A stretch of 64,000 nt of DNA from Rhodospirillaceae bacterium (GTDB lineage: Bacteria > Pseudomonadota > Alphaproteobacteria > TMED109), in contig CACEBX010000002.1 of assembly GCA_902557845.1 (NCBI GenBank), positions 1-64,000 on the forward strand, given 5' to 3'. This document shows, one piece after another, positions 19,079 to 31,200 of this stretch. A model generated the notes under the pieces. The model saw nothing but the letters and a program-made list of their open reading frames with translations, was not told the DNA's origin and did no database searches. Position 1 is the stretch's first letter. Every line of letters begins with the position of its first letter. A program made the position numbers and the translations under genes.

Positions 19079-19271
19079 TAGTTTTTTTCTCCTGTAAATT
19101 AAGTAAAGTTTTTATTCTAGCAATTTCTTTTCTAACCACCTTTATTCTTGATGGTTTTTCTAACTGACCCATAGATTTTTGAAACCTTAAGTTCATTCCT
19201 TCCTTTTTATAATTAGAAAGAAGTGCCTCTAGCTCATCTGCAGTTTTAGACTTTAAATCTGTTTTTGCCAT
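19071..19271 (-). CDS. rpmC: 50S ribosomal protein L29
   Basis: L29, 66 aa from the ATG at 19271 ([10 protein letters not shown]). The open frame extends to 19328, but that would overlap rplP heavily. [31 protein letters not shown] is the conserved helical hairpin in outline (key pieces LRFQ and [11 protein letters not shown]). L29 lies beside the exit tunnel, near the trigger factor and SRP docking site. Confidence 0.95.
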   Translation of the reverse strand: MAKTDLKSKTADELEALLSNYKKEGMNLRFQKSMGQLEKPSRIKVVRKEIARIKTLLNLQEKKTNA

Positions 19272-19272
19272 A

Positions 19273-19689
19273 CTATAGTCTAACTCCTCTAGTAATAAAT
19301 TTAGTTTGAATAGGTAATTTTGCAGCACCTAACTCAAAGGCCCTTTTAGCAAGTTCTTCATTTACTCCATCTAATTCAAATAATATTCGCCCTGGCTTAA
19401 TTCTGCAAGCCCAATATTCTGGGGTTCCTTTTCCCTTACCCATTCTAACTTCAGCTGGTTTTTGTGATACGGGCAAGTCTGGAAATATTCTTATCCAAAC
19501 TCTTCCTTGTCTTTTTATATGTCTAGTTATGGCTCTCCTAGCCGCTTCAATCTGTCTTGCAGTTATTCTTTCAGGTTGTAACGCCTTAAGCCCAAAAGCT
19601 CCAAAATTCAAAGTAAAGCCTCCTTTAGCATTTCCATGGATTCTTCCTTTGTGTGCTTTTCTATATTTAGTTTTTTTGGGAAATAACAT
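19273..19689 (-). CDS. rplP: 50S ribosomal protein L16
   Basis: L16, 138 aa, near the A and P sites of the 50S subunit. [32 protein letters not shown] and [19 protein letters not shown] are diagnostic. One base separates it from rpmC and three from rpsC. Confidence 0.97.
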   Translation of the reverse strand: MLFPKKTKYRKAHKGRIHGNAKGGFTLNFGAFGLKALQPERITARQIEAARRAITRHIKRQGRVWIRIFPDLPVSQKPAEVRMGKGKGTPEYWACRIKPGRILFELDGVNEELAKRAFELGAAKLPIQTKFITRGVRL

Positions 19690-19692
19690 ATT

Positions 19693-20379
19693 TTATTTAT
19701 CCTTATTCTTATTAAAAGGGGGTTTAGTTAGATCAGTTTCTTTTTTTTCGTCTCCAGTTTTTTCTCCATTATAAACCCAGACCTTAATACCTATTGTTCC
19801 ATACGCTGTATGGGAAGTTGATACACCATAATCAATATCCGCTCTCAAAGAATGCAGTGGCACTCTACCTTCTCTATACCATTCAATTCTAGCTATTTCA
19901 GCTCCCCCTAATCTTCCCCCTGAAACAACTTTTATTCCCTTTGCTCCTAATCTCAAGGCAGACTGTATAGCTCTTTTCATAGTTCTTCTAAATGAAGCTC
20001 TTCTCTCAAGTTGCTCTGCAATATTATCTGCAATCAATTGAGCATCTAGCTCTGGTTTTCTAACCTCTACTATATTAAGTTGAACATCACCATTGGTAAT
20101 TTTAGAAATTTTTTGTTTTATTTTTTCAATATCACTTCCTTTTTTTCCTATAACTACTCCCGGTCTAGCTGTATGAATAGTAATAATTGCTTTTTTAGCT
20201 GGTCTTTCGACAATAACCTTACTTACAGCAGCTTGTTTTAATTCTTTACGAATATAATTTTTTATTTTTAGGTCTTCATGCAAAAGGTTGGCATACTCAT
20301 TTCCTTTAGCATACCATTTAGAGCTCCAATCCTTATTAACACTTAGTCTCATAACTATTGGATTAACTTTTTGACCCAT
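19693..20379 (-). CDS. rpsC: 30S ribosomal protein S3
   Basis: S3, 228 aa. A KH domain with [16 protein letters not shown] lies at about 75-90, followed by the C-terminal domain ([20 protein letters not shown] and [18 protein letters not shown]). It forms the mRNA entry channel and its helicase activity with S4 and S5. Its start overlaps the rplV stop by one base. Confidence 0.97.
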   Translation of the reverse strand: MGQKVNPIVMRLSVNKDWSSKWYAKGNEYANLLHEDLKIKNYIRKELKQAAVSKVIVERPAKKAIITIHTARPGVVIGKKGSDIEKIKQKISKITNGDVQLNIVEVRKPELDAQLIADNIAEQLERRASFRRTMKRAIQSALRLGAKGIKVVSGGRLGGAEIARIEWYREGRVPLHSLRADIDYGVSTSHTAYGTIGIKVWVYNGEKTGDEKKETDLTKPPFNKNKDK

Positions 20380-20732
20380 TATTTTTTCTCCTCAGATTGC
20401 TTTAGTGTTATAGTAAGTTTACTAAATGGTTTTAATATTCTTGCTGCTCTGCCTCTAGCTCTAGCTCTCATTCTTTTCATTACCATTGCCTTTCCAACAA
20501 AAGCCTCCTCAACTACTAACCTATCTATATCTAGAGCATAATTGTTTTCGGCATTAGCGATAGCTGAATTTAAAACCTTTAAAACATCCTTAGATATTCT
20601 TTTTCTTGAGAAAGTTAAATTGTCTATTGCCTTTTTTATACCTTTTCCTCTAATTGATTTAGCTACTAAATTTAGTTTCTGAGGACTTATTCTAAGATTA
20701 CTTGCTCTAGCAGTTGCTTTTGTATTTTCCAT
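20379..20732 (-). CDS. rplV: 50S ribosomal protein L22
   Basis: L22, 117 aa, whose beta-hairpin lines the exit tunnel constriction and is a site of macrolide resistance mutations. [18 protein letters not shown] and the tip sequence [17 protein letters not shown] are intact. It follows rpsS by 14 bases. Confidence 0.97.
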   Translation of the reverse strand: MENTKATARASNLRISPQKLNLVAKSIRGKGIKKAIDNLTFSRKRISKDVLKVLNSAIANAENNYALDIDRLVVEEAFVGKAMVMKRMRARARGRAARILKPFSKLTITLKQSEEKK

Positions 20733-20746
20733 TTTCTAATTCCTGA

Positions 20747-21022
20747 TTATTTTTTTGCCTTTTTATCGGCAGTATGCCCATAATAGGTCCTAGTTGGAGA
20801 ATATTCACCAAGTTTTTGCCCTACCATTTCTTCCGATATAAAAACAGGGATAAATTTTTTTCCATTATACACATTAAAGGTCATACCTACAAATTGAGGA
20901 AGAATAGTAGACCTCCTTGACCAAGTTTTTATTGGCCTAGTATTATTTTCCTTTAGTTGAATTTGTACTTTTTTAATCAAATGTCCATCAACAAATGGCC
21001 CTTTCCAAACTGACCTAGCCAT
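20747..21022 (-). CDS. rpsS: 30S ribosomal protein S19
   Basis: S19, 91 aa, in the 30S head next to S13. [37 protein letters not shown] and [12 protein letters not shown] are diagnostic. Two bases separate it from rplB. Confidence 0.97.
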   Translation of the reverse strand: MARSVWKGPFVDGHLIKKVQIQLKENNTRPIKTWSRRSTILPQFVGMTFNVYNGKKFIPVFISEEMVGQKLGEYSPTRTYYGHTADKKAKK

Positions 21023-21024
21023 AA

Positions 21025-21852
21025 TTACCTACTGTTCCTTCTTTTTAAAATAAATTTATCTGTTCTTTTATTATTTCTAGTTCTTTTTCCTTTTGTAGGC
21101 ACACCCCATGGAGTAACAGGGTTTCTTCCTCCTGAAGTTTTTCCTTCACCTCCACCATGAGGATGATCAACAGGATTCATTACAACACCTCTAACATGAG
21201 GCCTTTTTCCAAGCCACCTGCTTCTTCCTGCTTTTCCTGACTTAATATTTTGATGGTCTGGATTAGAAACTACCCCAATAGTAGCCCTACACGACAAAGG
21301 AACTAATCTTTGCTCACCTGAAACCATTTTTAGCATAGCGTTATTTTTATCTTTACCTACTAACTGTACAGAAGAGCCAGCAGACCTGGCAATCTGACCT
21401 CCTTTTCCTGGCTTTAATTCAACATTATGTAATAAGGTTCCTGCAGGTATATTTTTCATTGGCAAACAATTACCAGGTTTTATATCAACACTATTACCTG
21501 AAATCACTGTATCAGAAACTTTTAGTTTTTGAGGAGCTATAATATAGCTAAGATTTCCATCTTCATATTTAATCAAAGCGATAAAACAAGTTCTATTTGG
21601 ATCGTATTCTAGTCTAATTACCTCAGCCTTCTTGTCATCATGATTTCTTTTAAAATCTATTACTCGATAGTTTCTTTTATGGCCTCCACCTTTCCACCAG
21701 ACAGTTATTCTTCCTTTGTTATTTCTACCTCCTGATTTAGACAAACCTTTTGTTAACTTCTTTACAGGGCCTCCTTTGTGTAATTTTGTTTTATCAACCA
21801 GCACTAAAGATCTTCTAGATGGAGTAGTTGGATTAAAATTTTTTAATGCCAT
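21025..21852 (-). CDS. rplB: 50S ribosomal protein L2
   Basis: L2, 275 aa, needed for subunit association and the peptidyl-transferase centre. The signature [20 protein letters not shown] contains the conserved histidine near the active site. [19 protein letters not shown] is the N-terminal landmark. Its start overlaps the rplW stop by one base. Confidence 0.98.
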   Translation of the reverse strand: MALKNFNPTTPSRRSLVLVDKTKLHKGGPVKKLTKGLSKSGGRNNKGRITVWWKGGGHKRNYRVIDFKRNHDDKKAEVIRLEYDPNRTCFIALIKYEDGNLSYIIAPQKLKVSDTVISGNSVDIKPGNCLPMKNIPAGTLLHNVELKPGKGGQIARSAGSSVQLVGKDKNNAMLKMVSGEQRLVPLSCRATIGVVSNPDHQNIKSGKAGRSRWLGKRPHVRGVVMNPVDHPHGGGEGKTSGGRNPVTPWGVPTKGKRTRNNKRTDKFILKRRNSR

Positions 21853-22142
21853 TAACTTACGCCTCCACTATAATCCAAAGTTTCACCTTTTGCTAAAGTT
21901 ATAACTGCTTTTTTAAAATCACTTCTCTTACCTTTAGTTCCTTTAAATATTTTTTTCTTACCTTTAACCTTAATAGTATTTACAGCTTTTACTTTTACCT
22001 TAAAAACTTTTTCAATAGATTTTTTTATTTCATCTTTCGAAGAGTCTATTCCTACTTTAAAAACAAACTGATTATTTTCAGAAATTTTAGTAGATTTTTC
22101 TGTAACTACAGGAAATTTTATAATGTCATAAAAGTTTTTCAT
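21852..22142 (-). CDS. rplW: 50S ribosomal protein L23
   Basis: L23, 96 aa, the main docking point for trigger factor and SRP at the tunnel exit. [31 protein letters not shown] and VKVKAVNT are typical. It begins at the base before the rplD stop, giving no gap. Confidence 0.96.
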   Translation of the reverse strand: MKNFYDIIKFPVVTEKSTKISENNQFVFKVGIDSSKDEIKKSIEKVFKVKVKAVNTIKVKGKKKIFKGTKGKRSDFKKAVITLAKGETLDYSGGVS

Positions 22143-22775
22143 TTATTTATACACTTCCTCAACATGCTGAATGGCTCCCTTAGAAATTACTAGTGTCTTT
22201 CTTTTTAAAATTAAAGCAGCATTAATTCCCTTACAAGAAATTAAGTCAAAATTCTTCAAGTTTTTAATAGATAACTGAAAGTTTTTATTAACCTTATCAG
22301 TTTCTAAAAAAGTAGCTGACTCAATACCCAATTTTTTAATTTTTGTATTTAAATCTTTTGTTTTAATTTTACTCAATTCTAATTTATCTATAACTTTTAT
22401 ATTTCCTTCTCTAAACTTAGTAGAAAATAATATTCTAAATGCATTTTTTCTTAATTTCGAGTTAAGTTTATATTCATGACTTCTTGGAGTAGGACCATGG
22501 ACAACTCCTCCTCCTTTGAATTGAACAACTTTTTTTGAACCGTGTCTTGCACGTCCCATTCCCTTTTGTTTGTAAATTTTAGCAGTTGACCCAGTTATTT
22601 CTCCTCTTTCTTTAACTTTGTGAGTTCCTTGCCTCTTCTTTGCCAATTGCCAATTAACCAGTCTAGCAATAATAGCATTATCTTCTTTAGCTTGAAATAC
22701 TTTTTCAGACAAGGTTATGTCTTCTAAAGGCTTATTATCTAAATTAGTAATTTTTATTTTTGCCTTACTTACCAT
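22143..22775 (-). CDS. rplD: 50S ribosomal protein L4
   Basis: L4, 210 aa. Its extended loop (KKRQGTHKVKERGEITGS and KGMGRARHGSKKVVQFKGGG) lines the exit tunnel. In E. coli L4 represses its own S10 operon through the operon leader; no such leader can be assigned here, because rpsJ is only 21 bases from tuf. The start overlaps rplC by 11 bases. Confidence 0.97.
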   Translation of the reverse strand: MVSKAKIKITNLDNKPLEDITLSEKVFQAKEDNAIIARLVNWQLAKKRQGTHKVKERGEITGSTAKIYKQKGMGRARHGSKKVVQFKGGGVVHGPTPRSHEYKLNSKLRKNAFRILFSTKFREGNIKVIDKLELSKIKTKDLNTKIKKLGIESATFLETDKVNKNFQLSIKNLKNFDLISCKGINAALILKRKTLVISKGAIQHVEEVYK

Positions 22776-23577
22776 CTATATCTACTTTGTTTTTATCATT
22801 ACTAATTATATCATCCACTTTTTTTTCAGCTTTCACTTCTGGAGAATTTTCTACAGATTCTTTATTATCCATTTTTTCTTCTGAAACTATCTCTTCTTTT
22901 TTTAAACTCCTTGAACCAATTGGATATGGTGCATGGGGTGGTAAAACTTTCTTTTTGGCATCAGTAATTGAAACCCAAGCGCCGATTGACCCTGGAACAC
23001 CTCCTTTAACTAAGAGCAAGCCTCTTTCTTCATCTATAGATACCACCTCTAGATTTTGCATAGATACAGTTTTGTTTCCTAACTGACCTGCCATCTTTTT
23101 TCCTTTCCATACCTTTCCTGGATCTTGGCTATTTCCAGTTGAACCATGGCTCCTGTGAGAAATAGAAACTCCGTGACTAGCTCTTAAGCCAGAAAAATTA
23201 TGTCTTTTCATACCCCCAGCAAAACCCTTTCCTATTGAAGTAGCCTTTACATCAACAAACTGTCCAACAACAAAATGAGAAACATCAATCTTTGTTCCAC
23301 TTTCAACTAAACTATCTTCAGAAACTCTAAACTCCTTAATTTTTTTAACTGGTTCTGTTTTTAGTTTTGCAAAAAAACTCTTTTCTGGTTTATTTAATTT
23401 TGCTGGCTTGCTCTCACCAAAACCTACAACTAATGCATTATAGCCATCTGTATCTGTTTTTCTTAATTTGAGAACTTTAGCAGAAGGTATTTCTAGAACA
23501 GTAACGCTATTGTGCTTTCTGTTCTGGTCAAAAACACGAGTCATACCAAGTTTTTTAGCCATTAACCCTGTTCTCAT
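22765..23577 (-). CDS. rplC: 50S ribosomal protein L3 with long acidic tail
   Basis: L3, 270 aa. The core [39 protein letters not shown] and [16 protein letters not shown] is complete by about residue 205. Usual bacterial L3 proteins end near 205-240 residues. Here roughly 55 further residues, rich in Lys, Glu, Asp and Asn, follow the segment [15 protein letters not shown]3 initiates 50S assembly and reaches the peptidyl-transferase centre. It overlaps rpsJ by four bases. Confidence 0.97.
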   Translation of the reverse strand: MRTGLMAKKLGMTRVFDQNRKHNSVTVLEIPSAKVLKLRKTDTDGYNALVVGFGESKPAKLNKPEKSFFAKLKTEPVKKIKEFRVSEDSLVESGTKIDVSHFVVGQFVDVKATSIGKGFAGGMKRHNFSGLRASHGVSISHRSHGSTGNSQDPGKVWKGKKMAGQLGNKTVSMQNLEVVSIDEERGLLLVKGGVPGSIGAWVSITDAKKKVLPPHAPYPIGSRSLKKEEIVSEEKMDNKESVENSPEVKAEKKVDDIISNDKNKVDIDGK

Positions 23578-23885
23578 AACTTAATCTCCACATCTACACC
23601 AGCAGCTAAATCTAATTTCATTAAAGCATCTACTGTTTGAGGAGTAGGAGAAACAATATCTAAAACTCTCTTATAGGTTCTAATTTCAAATTGTTCCCTT
23701 GATTTCTTATCAACGTGAGGTGACCTATTTACAGTAAATCTTTCAATTTTTGTAGGTAAAGGAATAGGACCTCTAACATCGGCTCCTGTTCTTTTTGCAG
23801 TATTTACTATCTCATGAGTTGAACTATCTAGAACTCTATGATCAAATGCTTTTAACCTTATGCGTATGTTTTGATGTTCTGCCAC
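23574..23885 (-). CDS. rpsJ: 30S ribosomal protein S10
   Basis: S10 (NusE), 103 aa, both a 30S head protein and a partner of NusB/NusG in transcription. [36 protein letters not shown] and [12 protein letters not shown] are diagnostic. It lies 21 bases after tuf, so the S10 operon appears to be transcribed with the str operon. Confidence 0.98.
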   Translation of the reverse strand: MAEHQNIRIRLKAFDHRVLDSSTHEIVNTAKRTGADVRGPIPLPTKIERFTVNRSPHVDKKSREQFEIRTYKRVLDIVSPTPQTVDALMKLDLAAGVDVEIKL

Positions 23886-23906
23886 TGTAATTCAACCCTC
23901 TAATTT

Positions 23907-25097
23907 TTACTCAATAATTTCTGATACAACACCTGCACCTACAGTTTTGCCACCTTCTCTAATAGCAAACTTTAGTCCTTTTGTCATAGCAATAGGAGAA
24001 ATTAAGTTTACTGTTAAACCAATGTTATCTCCAGGCATAACCATTTCAGTTCCACTAGGTAACTCAACTGTTCCCGTTACATCTGTAGTTCTAAAATAGA
24101 ACTGAGGTCTATAATTTCCAAAAAATGGGGTATGTCTACCTCCTTCTTCTTTTGTTAATACATAAGTTTCTGCTTTAAACTTAGTGTGTGGTTTAATAGA
24201 ACCTGGCTTAGCAAGAACTTGTCCTCTTTCAACATTTTCTCTATCTATACCTCTCAACAAAGCCCCTATGTTATCTCCAGCCTCTCCTCTGTCTAATAAT
24301 TTTCTAAACATTTCAACGCCGGTACAAACTGTTTTAGTGGTATCCTTAATACCAATAATTTCAATTTCGTCATTAACATTAATCACACCCGACTCAACTC
24401 TTCCTGTCACAACTGTACCTCTTCCAGAAATAGAAAATACATCTTCTATAGGCATTAAGAACGGTTGATCAACAGGCCTTTCTGGTTGAGGAACGTATTT
24501 GTCGACCTCTTCCATAAGCTTGAGGATGGCAGGCGCTCCTATATCTGACTTATCACCTTCTAATCCTTTTAATGCAGAACCCTTAATTATAGGAATATCA
24601 TCTCCCGGAAATTCATATTTAGATAAAAGTTCTCTAACTTCCATCTCCACAAGCTCAAGTAATTCAGGATCATCAACTTGATCTACTTTGTTTAAAAAAA
24701 CTACAAGTGCAGGAACTCCAACTTGCCTAGCTAAAAGTATGTGTTCTCTTGTCTGTGGCATTGGGCCATCAGATGCAGAAACTACAAGTATACCTCCATC
24801 CATTTGTGCAGCACCTGTTATCATATTTTTCACATAATCAGCATGTCCTGGACAATCAACATGAGCATAATGCCTATTTCCTGTTTCATACTCTACATGA
24901 GCTGTATTAATTGTAATACCTCTTTCTTTTTCTTCAGGCGCCTTATCAATCTCATCATATGCAATACTTGTTGCGCCTCCTGTTTCTGCTAATACTTTAG
25001 TTATAGCGGCAGTAAGTGTTGTCTTACCGTGATCCACATGTCCAATGGTACCAATATTTACATGTGGTTTGGTTCTTTCAAATTTTTCTTTAGCCAT
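23907..25097 (-). CDS. tuf: Translation elongation factor Tu
   Basis: EF-Tu, 396 aa, GTPase that delivers aminoacyl-tRNA. G motifs: [11 protein letters not shown] (G1), [12 protein letters not shown] (G3) and [10 protein letters not shown] (G4). Domains II and III follow ([22 protein letters not shown]). It sits between fusA (35-base gap) and rpsJ, the classic str arrangement. Only one tuf copy is visible; streamlined genomes usually keep one. Confidence 0.98.
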   Translation of the reverse strand: MAKEKFERTKPHVNIGTIGHVDHGKTTLTAAITKVLAETGGATSIAYDEIDKAPEEKERGITINTAHVEYETGNRHYAHVDCPGHADYVKNMITGAAQMDGGILVVSASDGPMPQTREHILLARQVGVPALVVFLNKVDQVDDPELLELVEMEVRELLSKYEFPGDDIPIIKGSALKGLEGDKSDIGAPAILKLMEEVDKYVPQPERPVDQPFLMPIEDVFSISGRGTVVTGRVESGVINVNDEIEIIGIKDTTKTVCTGVEMFRKLLDRGEAGDNIGALLRGIDRENVERGQVLAKPGSIKPHTKFKAETYVLTKEEGGRHTPFFGNYRPQFYFRTTDVTGTVELPSGTEMVMPGDNIGLTVNLISPIAMTKGLKFAIREGGKTVGAGVVSEIIE

Positions 25098-25132
25098 ATT
25101 AAATCTCCGTTTTCAAAATTAAAATATTATTA

Positions 25133-27211
25133 TTAACTCGCTAGCTTAGCCTTCAACTCTTCTTCAACCATTGCCGGTACTAAATCATACTTATCAAATT
25201 GCATTGTGTAAACAGCCCTTCCTTGAGTCATTGATCTAAGATTGTTAACATATCCAAACATTGTAGCTAGAGGAACATTAGCTTTAACTAAGGTCGCATT
25301 TCCTTGTGGATCCATGCCCTGAACTTGCCCTCTTCTACTATTTAAGTCACCTATGACATCACCAACAAATTCTTCTGGAGTAACCACTTCAACTTTCATC
25401 AAAGGCTCAAGAAGTTTAGGACTTGCTTTTGATAAAGCATCCTTAAATGCTGTTCTTCCTGCAATCTCAAAAGCCATCACACTAGAGTCAACATCATGAT
25501 ATGCTCCATCATACAAAGTAACACTTACATCAATAACAGGATATCCTGCAACAACCCCATTTTGCATAGCACCTTCTATACCCTTTTGAACGCCAGGTAT
25601 ATACTCTTTAGGAATATTTCCGCCAACAACTTTATTAACAAATTCTAAACCACAACCAGGTTCGCCTTTTTTAACAATCATTTTAACCCTAGCAAACTGT
25701 CCTGCACCTCCCGATTGTTTCTTGTGAGTATAATCAACATCAGAGTCGGATGTGATAGTTTCTCTGTAAGCCACCTGAGGAGCTCCGACATCAGCCTCAA
25801 CTTTAAATTCCCTTTTCATTCTGTCTACAATAATATCAAGATGCAACTCTCCCATTCCCTTAATTATGGTTTGTCCACTTTCATTATCGGTAGAAACACC
25901 AAATGAAGGATCTTCTGCAGCAAGTCTAGTTAGCGCTTCTGACATCTTCTCTTGATCTGCTTTTGTTTTTGGTTCTACAGCAACCTCTATAACTGGATCA
26001 GGAAAATCCATTCTTTCCAAAATTACTTTGTTATTAACATCACTTAGAGTATCTCCCGTTGTTACAGATTTTAAACCACAAATTGCTATAATATCTCCTG
26101 TTCGCGCTTCTTTAATATCTTCTCTGCTGTTAGCATGCATTTGAAGCATTCTACCTATTCTTTCTTTTTTTTCCTTAACGGTATTCTCAACTGTGCTACC
26201 ACTATTTAGAACTCCTGAATAAACTCTTGCAAAAGCTAGTGTACCTACAAAAGGGTCTGTCATTATTTTAAATGCTAGGGCAGAAAATGGTTCATCATCT
26301 GAACATTTTCTTTGTAACTCTTTCTCACCATCTATGGCAACTCCATTAACAGGAGGTAGGTCAAGGGGTGATGGTAAGAAATCTATAACAGCATCTAACA
26401 TAGGTTGTACACCTTTATTTTTAAATGCTGAACCACATAAAGTAGGAACAAAGTCTCCTTTTAGCGTTCCTTTCCTGATACAGCTTTTGAGAGTATTAAC
26501 ATCAGGCTCATTACCTTCTAAATATTGTTCCATTACTCCATCATCTTGCTCAACAGAAAGTTCAACTAACTTTTTTCTATAATCTTCAGCTTTATCTTTA
26601 AGATCGTCTCTTATTTCTTTGGTCTCAAACTTAGCACCTAATATATCTTGTTTCCAAACAACTTCTTTCATGGTGAGAATATCTACTATTCCTTCAAACT
26701 CAGCTTCGCTCCCTATAGGCAATTGAATAACCAACGGTACAGCTCCTAATCTATCAGAAATCATGTCTACACATCTATAGAAATCAGCACCTACTCTGTC
26801 CATTTTATTTACAAAACACATTCTTGGAACATTATATTTATTAGCCTGCCTCCATACAGTTTCTGATTGAGGTTCAACTCCTGCAACGCTATCAAAAACA
26901 GCAACAGCACCGTCTAAAACTCTTAGCGACCTTTCGACTTCAATAGTAAAATCAACATGACCAGGAGTATCAATAATATTTATTCTGTGCTCTTTCCAAA
27001 AGCAAGTAGTAGCGGCTGAAGTTATTGTAATTCCTCTTTCCTGCTCTTGTTCCATCCAGTCCATAGTTGCTGCTCCATCGTGAACTTCACCAATTTTATG
27101 AGAAACACCTGTGTAATAGAGCACTCTCTCTGTTGTTGTAGTTTTTCCTGCATCAATATGTGCCATAATACCAATATTTCTATAATCTTTTAACTCTGTT
27201 TTCCTAGTCAT
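25133..27211 (-). CDS. fusA: Translation elongation factor G
   Basis: EF-G, 692 aa, GTPase driving translocation and, with RRF, recycling. G1 is [16 protein letters not shown]3 is [16 protein letters not shown] and G4 is [12 protein letters not shown]. Domain II and domains III-V follow, including [14 protein letters not shown] (III) and [14 protein letters not shown] (V). Length and order are normal. It lies between rpsG (16-base gap) and tuf. Confidence 0.98.
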   Translation of the reverse strand: MTRKTELKDYRNIGIMAHIDAGKTTTTERVLYYTGVSHKIGEVHDGAATMDWMEQEQERGITITSAATTCFWKEHRINIIDTPGHVDFTIEVERSLRVLDGAVAVFDSVAGVEPQSETVWRQANKYNVPRMCFVNKMDRVGADFYRCVDMISDRLGAVPLVIQLPIGSEAEFEGIVDILTMKEVVWKQDILGAKFETKEIRDDLKDKAEDYRKKLVELSVEQDDGVMEQYLEGNEPDVNTLKSCIRKGTLKGDFVPTLCGSAFKNKGVQPMLDAVIDFLPSPLDLPPVNGVAIDGEKELQRKCSDDEPFSALAFKIMTDPFVGTLAFARVYSGVLNSGSTVENTVKEKKERIGRMLQMHANSREDIKEARTGDIIAICGLKSVTTGDTLSDVNNKVILERMDFPDPVIEVAVEPKTKADQEKMSEALTRLAAEDPSFGVSTDNESGQTIIKGMGELHLDIIVDRMKREFKVEADVGAPQVAYRETITSDSDVDYTHKKQSGGAGQFARVKMIVKKGEPGCGLEFVNKVVGGNIPKEYIPGVQKGIEGAMQNGVVAGYPVIDVSVTLYDGAYHDVDSSVMAFEIAGRTAFKDALSKASPKLLEPLMKVEVVTPEEFVGDVIGDLNSRRGQVQGMDPQGNATLVKANVPLATMFGYVNNLRSMTQGRAVYTMQFDKYDLVPAMVEEELKAKLAS

Positions 27212-27227
27212 TTTTTAATATCCATAA

Positions 27228-27701
27228 TTACCACCTGTAATGTGCGAAAGCCCTATTTGCCTCAGCCATCTTCCTAGTATCTTCATTTTTCTTAATAGAA
27301 GATCCTCGCTTAAAAGATGCGTCTAATAATTCACCTGCTAATCTATCGATCATTGTGTTTTCATTTCTTTTTCTAGCTGAGTCTATTATCCACCTTATCG
27401 CTAGAGCCTGCTTTCTTCTAGGAGAAACCTCAACTGGCACCTGGTAAGTTGCTCCGCCTACACGCCTAGACCTTGTCTCTATTTGAGGCTGAACATTTTC
27501 TATAGCAGACTTAAAAACATCTAGAGGAGACTTCTCTTTTTCTTTTTTCTCAATTCTATCAAAAGATGAATATATTAGCTTTTCTGCTGTATTTTTTTTT
27601 CCGTCAATCATTAATGCCCTTACAAACTTAGCTAATACCACATCCTTATATCTAGGATCTGGTAAGATTTCTCTTTGCACTGATTTTCTTCTTCTAGACA
27701 A
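27228..27701 (-). CDS. rpsG: 30S ribosomal protein S7
   Basis: S7, 157 aa, primary binder of the 16S 3' major domain. [31 protein letters not shown] and [11 protein letters not shown] are diagnostic. In E. coli S7 represses the str operon by binding the rpsL-rpsG gap, but here that gap is only 14 bases, too short for the same structure. Confidence 0.98.
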   Translation of the reverse strand: MSRRRKSVQREILPDPRYKDVVLAKFVRALMIDGKKNTAEKLIYSSFDRIEKKEKEKSPLDVFKSAIENVQPQIETRSRRVGGATYQVPVEVSPRRKQALAIRWIIDSARKRNENTMIDRLAGELLDASFKRGSSIKKNEDTRKMAEANRAFAHYRW

Positions 27702-27715
27702 TTTATAACTCCATA

Positions 27716-28087
27716 CTACTTAGGTCTCTTAGCTCCATATTTAGACCTTCTCTGTTTTCTATTACCAACTCCTTGGGTATCCAAGGTTCCTCTAACAACA
27801 TGATACCTTACTCCAGGAAGATCTTTAACTCTTCCACCTCTAATCATTACAACTGAATGTTCTTGAAGGTTGTGCCCTTCTCCAGGAATATAGCTTGTTA
27901 CTTCAAATCCATTAGTCAATCGAACTCTAGCAACTTTTCTTAATGCAGAGTTAGGTTTTTTAGGAGTAGTAGTGTAAACCCTAGTACACACACCTCTCTT
28001 TTGAGGACAAGCTTCAAGAGCTGGCACTTTATTTCTTTTAGTTTGGGACTTTCTGCCCTTTCTAACCAATTGATTAACAGTTGGCAT
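27716..28087 (-). CDS. rpsL: 30S ribosomal protein S12
   Basis: S12, 123 aa, at the decoding centre. [17 protein letters not shown] places Lys at position 43, and [17 protein letters not shown] has the conserved Lys-Asp pair at about 88-89, so the residues that commonly change in streptomycin resistance are wild type. It is the first gene of the str-S10 unit, with a strong promoter just upstream. Confidence 0.98.
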   Translation of the reverse strand: MPTVNQLVRKGRKSQTKRNKVPALEACPQKRGVCTRVYTTTPKKPNSALRKVARVRLTNGFEVTSYIPGEGHNLQEHSVVMIRGGRVKDLPGVRYHVVRGTLDTQGVGNRKQRRSKYGAKRPK

Positions 28088-28127
28088 TTTAATTTCCTTT
28101 TATAAATTTTATTTACCAGAAACACGC

Positions 28128-28156
28128 ATATTATTGGCACCTAGCGAAACCGTCAA
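28128..28156 (-). promoter_or_regulatory. Sigma70-like promoter of the rpsL (str) operon
   Basis: TTGACG (28151-28156), 17-base spacer, TAATAT (28128-28133), in the 127-base gap between rpoC and rpsL. The leader to the rpsL ATG is about 35 bases and carries AAGGAAA near the start codon. Confidence 0.7.
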
Positions 28157-28214
28157 GTACTAATTACAAAAAAATATTAGATAGTGTTGTTTTTTTGCAA
28201 CAATATATAAGAAG

Positions 28215-31200
28215 TTAGGATTGTTGCTCACTTTCTAGTTGTTTTGCTTGCTTTTCCTTAATACGCTTTTCATTCAATACAGCTAATTTTTTAAATTTAG
28301 TCATAGTTCTTCCGGTACCTGCTGGAATTAGTCGTCCTACTATAACATTTTCTTTGAGACCTGCTAATTTATCTTTTTTACCTGCTGTTGCTGCCTCTGT
28401 CAGAACTCTAGTAGTCTCTTGAAAAGATGCCGCTGAAATAAAGGAATTAGTTTGCAAACTAGCCTTTGTTATTCCATTTAATATTGAAATAAATTTTGCC
28501 GGATCCTTTCCATTTTCTACTGCACCTTTGTTTGCAGTTTCCATATCATCCCTATCAACCTGCTCTCCTGCAATAAAATCGGTGTCACCTGCATCTGTTA
28601 TTTCAACCTTTTGAAGCATTTGCCTTGCAATTACCTCTATATGCTTATCATTAATTTTTACACCTTGTAACCTATACACATCTTGTATTTCATTAACTAA
28701 GTAATTTGCTAACTCTTCAATCCCTAAAACTCTTAGAATATCGTGAGGAACGGGATTTCCGTCCATCAATAAATCTCCTTTGTTAACTATATCTCCTTCT
28801 TGAACCATTATGTGTTTTCCTTTTGGAACTAAATATTCTACTTGATTATCATTATTATCAATATCTACAACAATTAATTTTTTATTATTTCTTACATCGT
28901 TTCCAAACTCTACTCTCCCTCTTATGTCAGATATAAATGAATAATCTTTAGGTTTTCTCGCCTCAAACAATTCTGCAACTCTAGGCAAACCGCCAGTTAT
29001 ATCTTTTGATTTTTGAAAGTCTAATGGTATTCTAGCTAACAAGTCTCCAGCATTAATTTTTTTACTTTTCTTACCTGGAGTATGTCCAATGGACAACACT
29101 GCAGAAACTGGAAGCTCATAAATCGCTTGCGAACCATTTGATAATTTTAGTATTTTATCATTCTCATCAATTATTTCCATTCTAGGTCTATAATTTGGTT
29201 GCTTTGTTGCACCTGGCACTCTCCAATCTTTAACAACCTGGCTAGTCATGCCTGTGTCTTGAGATGTTGTTTCTTCTAGAGTATCTTTATTAACATCTAC
29301 AAATCTAACAAAACCTTGTTTTTCAGTAATAATTGGTCTAGTATAAGGATCCCATTCTGCAATTTTTTGTCCTTTTTCAATTTTACTTTTTTCTTTTAAC
29401 AAAATATTTGAGCCATAAGGTATTTTTTCTCTAAATCTTTCTCTGCCATTATCATCTTTAATTATAAGTTTACAGTCTCTGTCTAATACAGTTCCTATAC
29501 CTTTTTTATCATAAATTACATTAGACCCCTCAATATAAAGAGTTCCTGATATATTAGCTTCCAATCTGGAAGGCTCAGCTCCTGCTTGCGCAGCACCTCC
29601 TATATGGAATGTTCTCATAGTTAATTGAGTTCCTGGCTCTCCTATAGATTGAGCGGCAACTACGCCAACTGCCTCACCAATATTAACCTTTGTTCCTCTA
29701 GCTAAATCTCTTCCATAGCAAGTTGCACACATACCTGAAGACAGGGCGCATGTAAGAGGACTTCTAACTTTGACAGCATCTATTTCAGCACTGACTATTT
29801 TATTAACTAAATCCTCATCTATAAAATCTCCTAACTTTGCTAACAAAGTTTCATCTTCAGGATTTTTCAAGTCCTCAGCCAAATATCTCCCAATAATCCT
29901 TTCTTCTAAACTTTCTATAACTTCACCTGCATCTATTACAGCTTTTTTCATTACACCTTTAGTAGTTCCACAATCTTCTGTAGTAATTATTAAATCTTGA
30001 GCAACATCTACTAGTCTTCTGGTTAAATAACCAGAATTAGCAGTTTTAAGAGCGGTGTCTGCGAGACCTTTTCTTGCTCCGTGTGTAGAATTAAAATATT
30101 CTAAAACACTAAGTCCTTCTTTAAAGTTTGAGATTATAGGCGTTTCAATAATTTCTCCATTTGGTTTAGCCATTAAACCTCGCATCCCTGCAAGTTGCTT
30201 CATTTGAGCAGTAGAACCTCTTGCACCAGAGTCTGCCATCATAAACACTGAATTCATGCTTTCACCCTTGCCTATTGACATCTCATTCATCATTTTTTCC
30301 GCTACGTTGTCAGTACATTTAGACCAAGCGTCAATAACTTTATTGTATTTTTCTCCTTGCGTAATAAGTCCATCAGAATATTGTTTTTCATAATTTTTTA
30401 TTAAATCTCTAGTATCATCAACTAATTTAGTTTTAGCTTCAGGTATAATCATATCGTCTTTACCAAAAGAAATACCAGCTTTGCATGCATTTTTAAAGCC
30501 TAATTCCATTAATCTATCTGCAAAAATAACAGTTTCTTTTTGTCCACAAAATCTATAAACCACATCAATAAGACCAGCAAGTTCTTTTTTACTAAGCATT
30601 TTATTTATCATTGAAAAAGTTATATTTCTATTTTTTGGTAAAATTTCCGATATTAAAATCCTACCTGCAGTTGTTGTAAGAAGCTTAACCTCTTTTTCAT
30701 CATTTTCATTAATAATTTCAACTCTACATTTAATTTTTGCATGAAGAGAAACAGCCTTTGCTTCAAGCGCATGTTTTACTTCTTCTACCGATGAAAAAAC
30801 TAACCCTTCGCCTATTTCATTTTCCTTTTCTAAACTTAAAAAATATAAACCTAGCACAATATCTTGCGTTGGAACTATTATTGGTTTTCCATTAGCTGGG
30901 CTAAGAATATTATTTGTTGACATCATTAAAACCCTAGCCTCTAGCTGAGCTTCTACTGATAAAGGAACATGGACTGCCATTTGATCTCCATCAAAGTCAG
31001 CATTAAATGCTGTACAAACTAAAGGATGAAGCCTTATAGCCTTTCCTTCAATTAAAATAGGTTCAAAAGCTTGTATGCCAAGTCTATGAAGTGTAGGAGC
31101 TCTATTTAATAATATGGGATGCTCTCGTATAACTTCATCTAATATATCCCATACTTCAGGTCTTTCCTTTTCTACCATTTTTTTAGCTGATTTTATTGTT

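Noticed and set aside
24741-24992. 83-codon frame opposite tuf, rich in Cys and Ile
   Set aside because: Antisense shadow of a highly conserved gene; no ribosome-binding site.
28160-28205. Intrinsic terminator after rpoC
   Set aside because: Only a five-pair TGTTG/CAACA hairpin, with the T-run several bases too far away.
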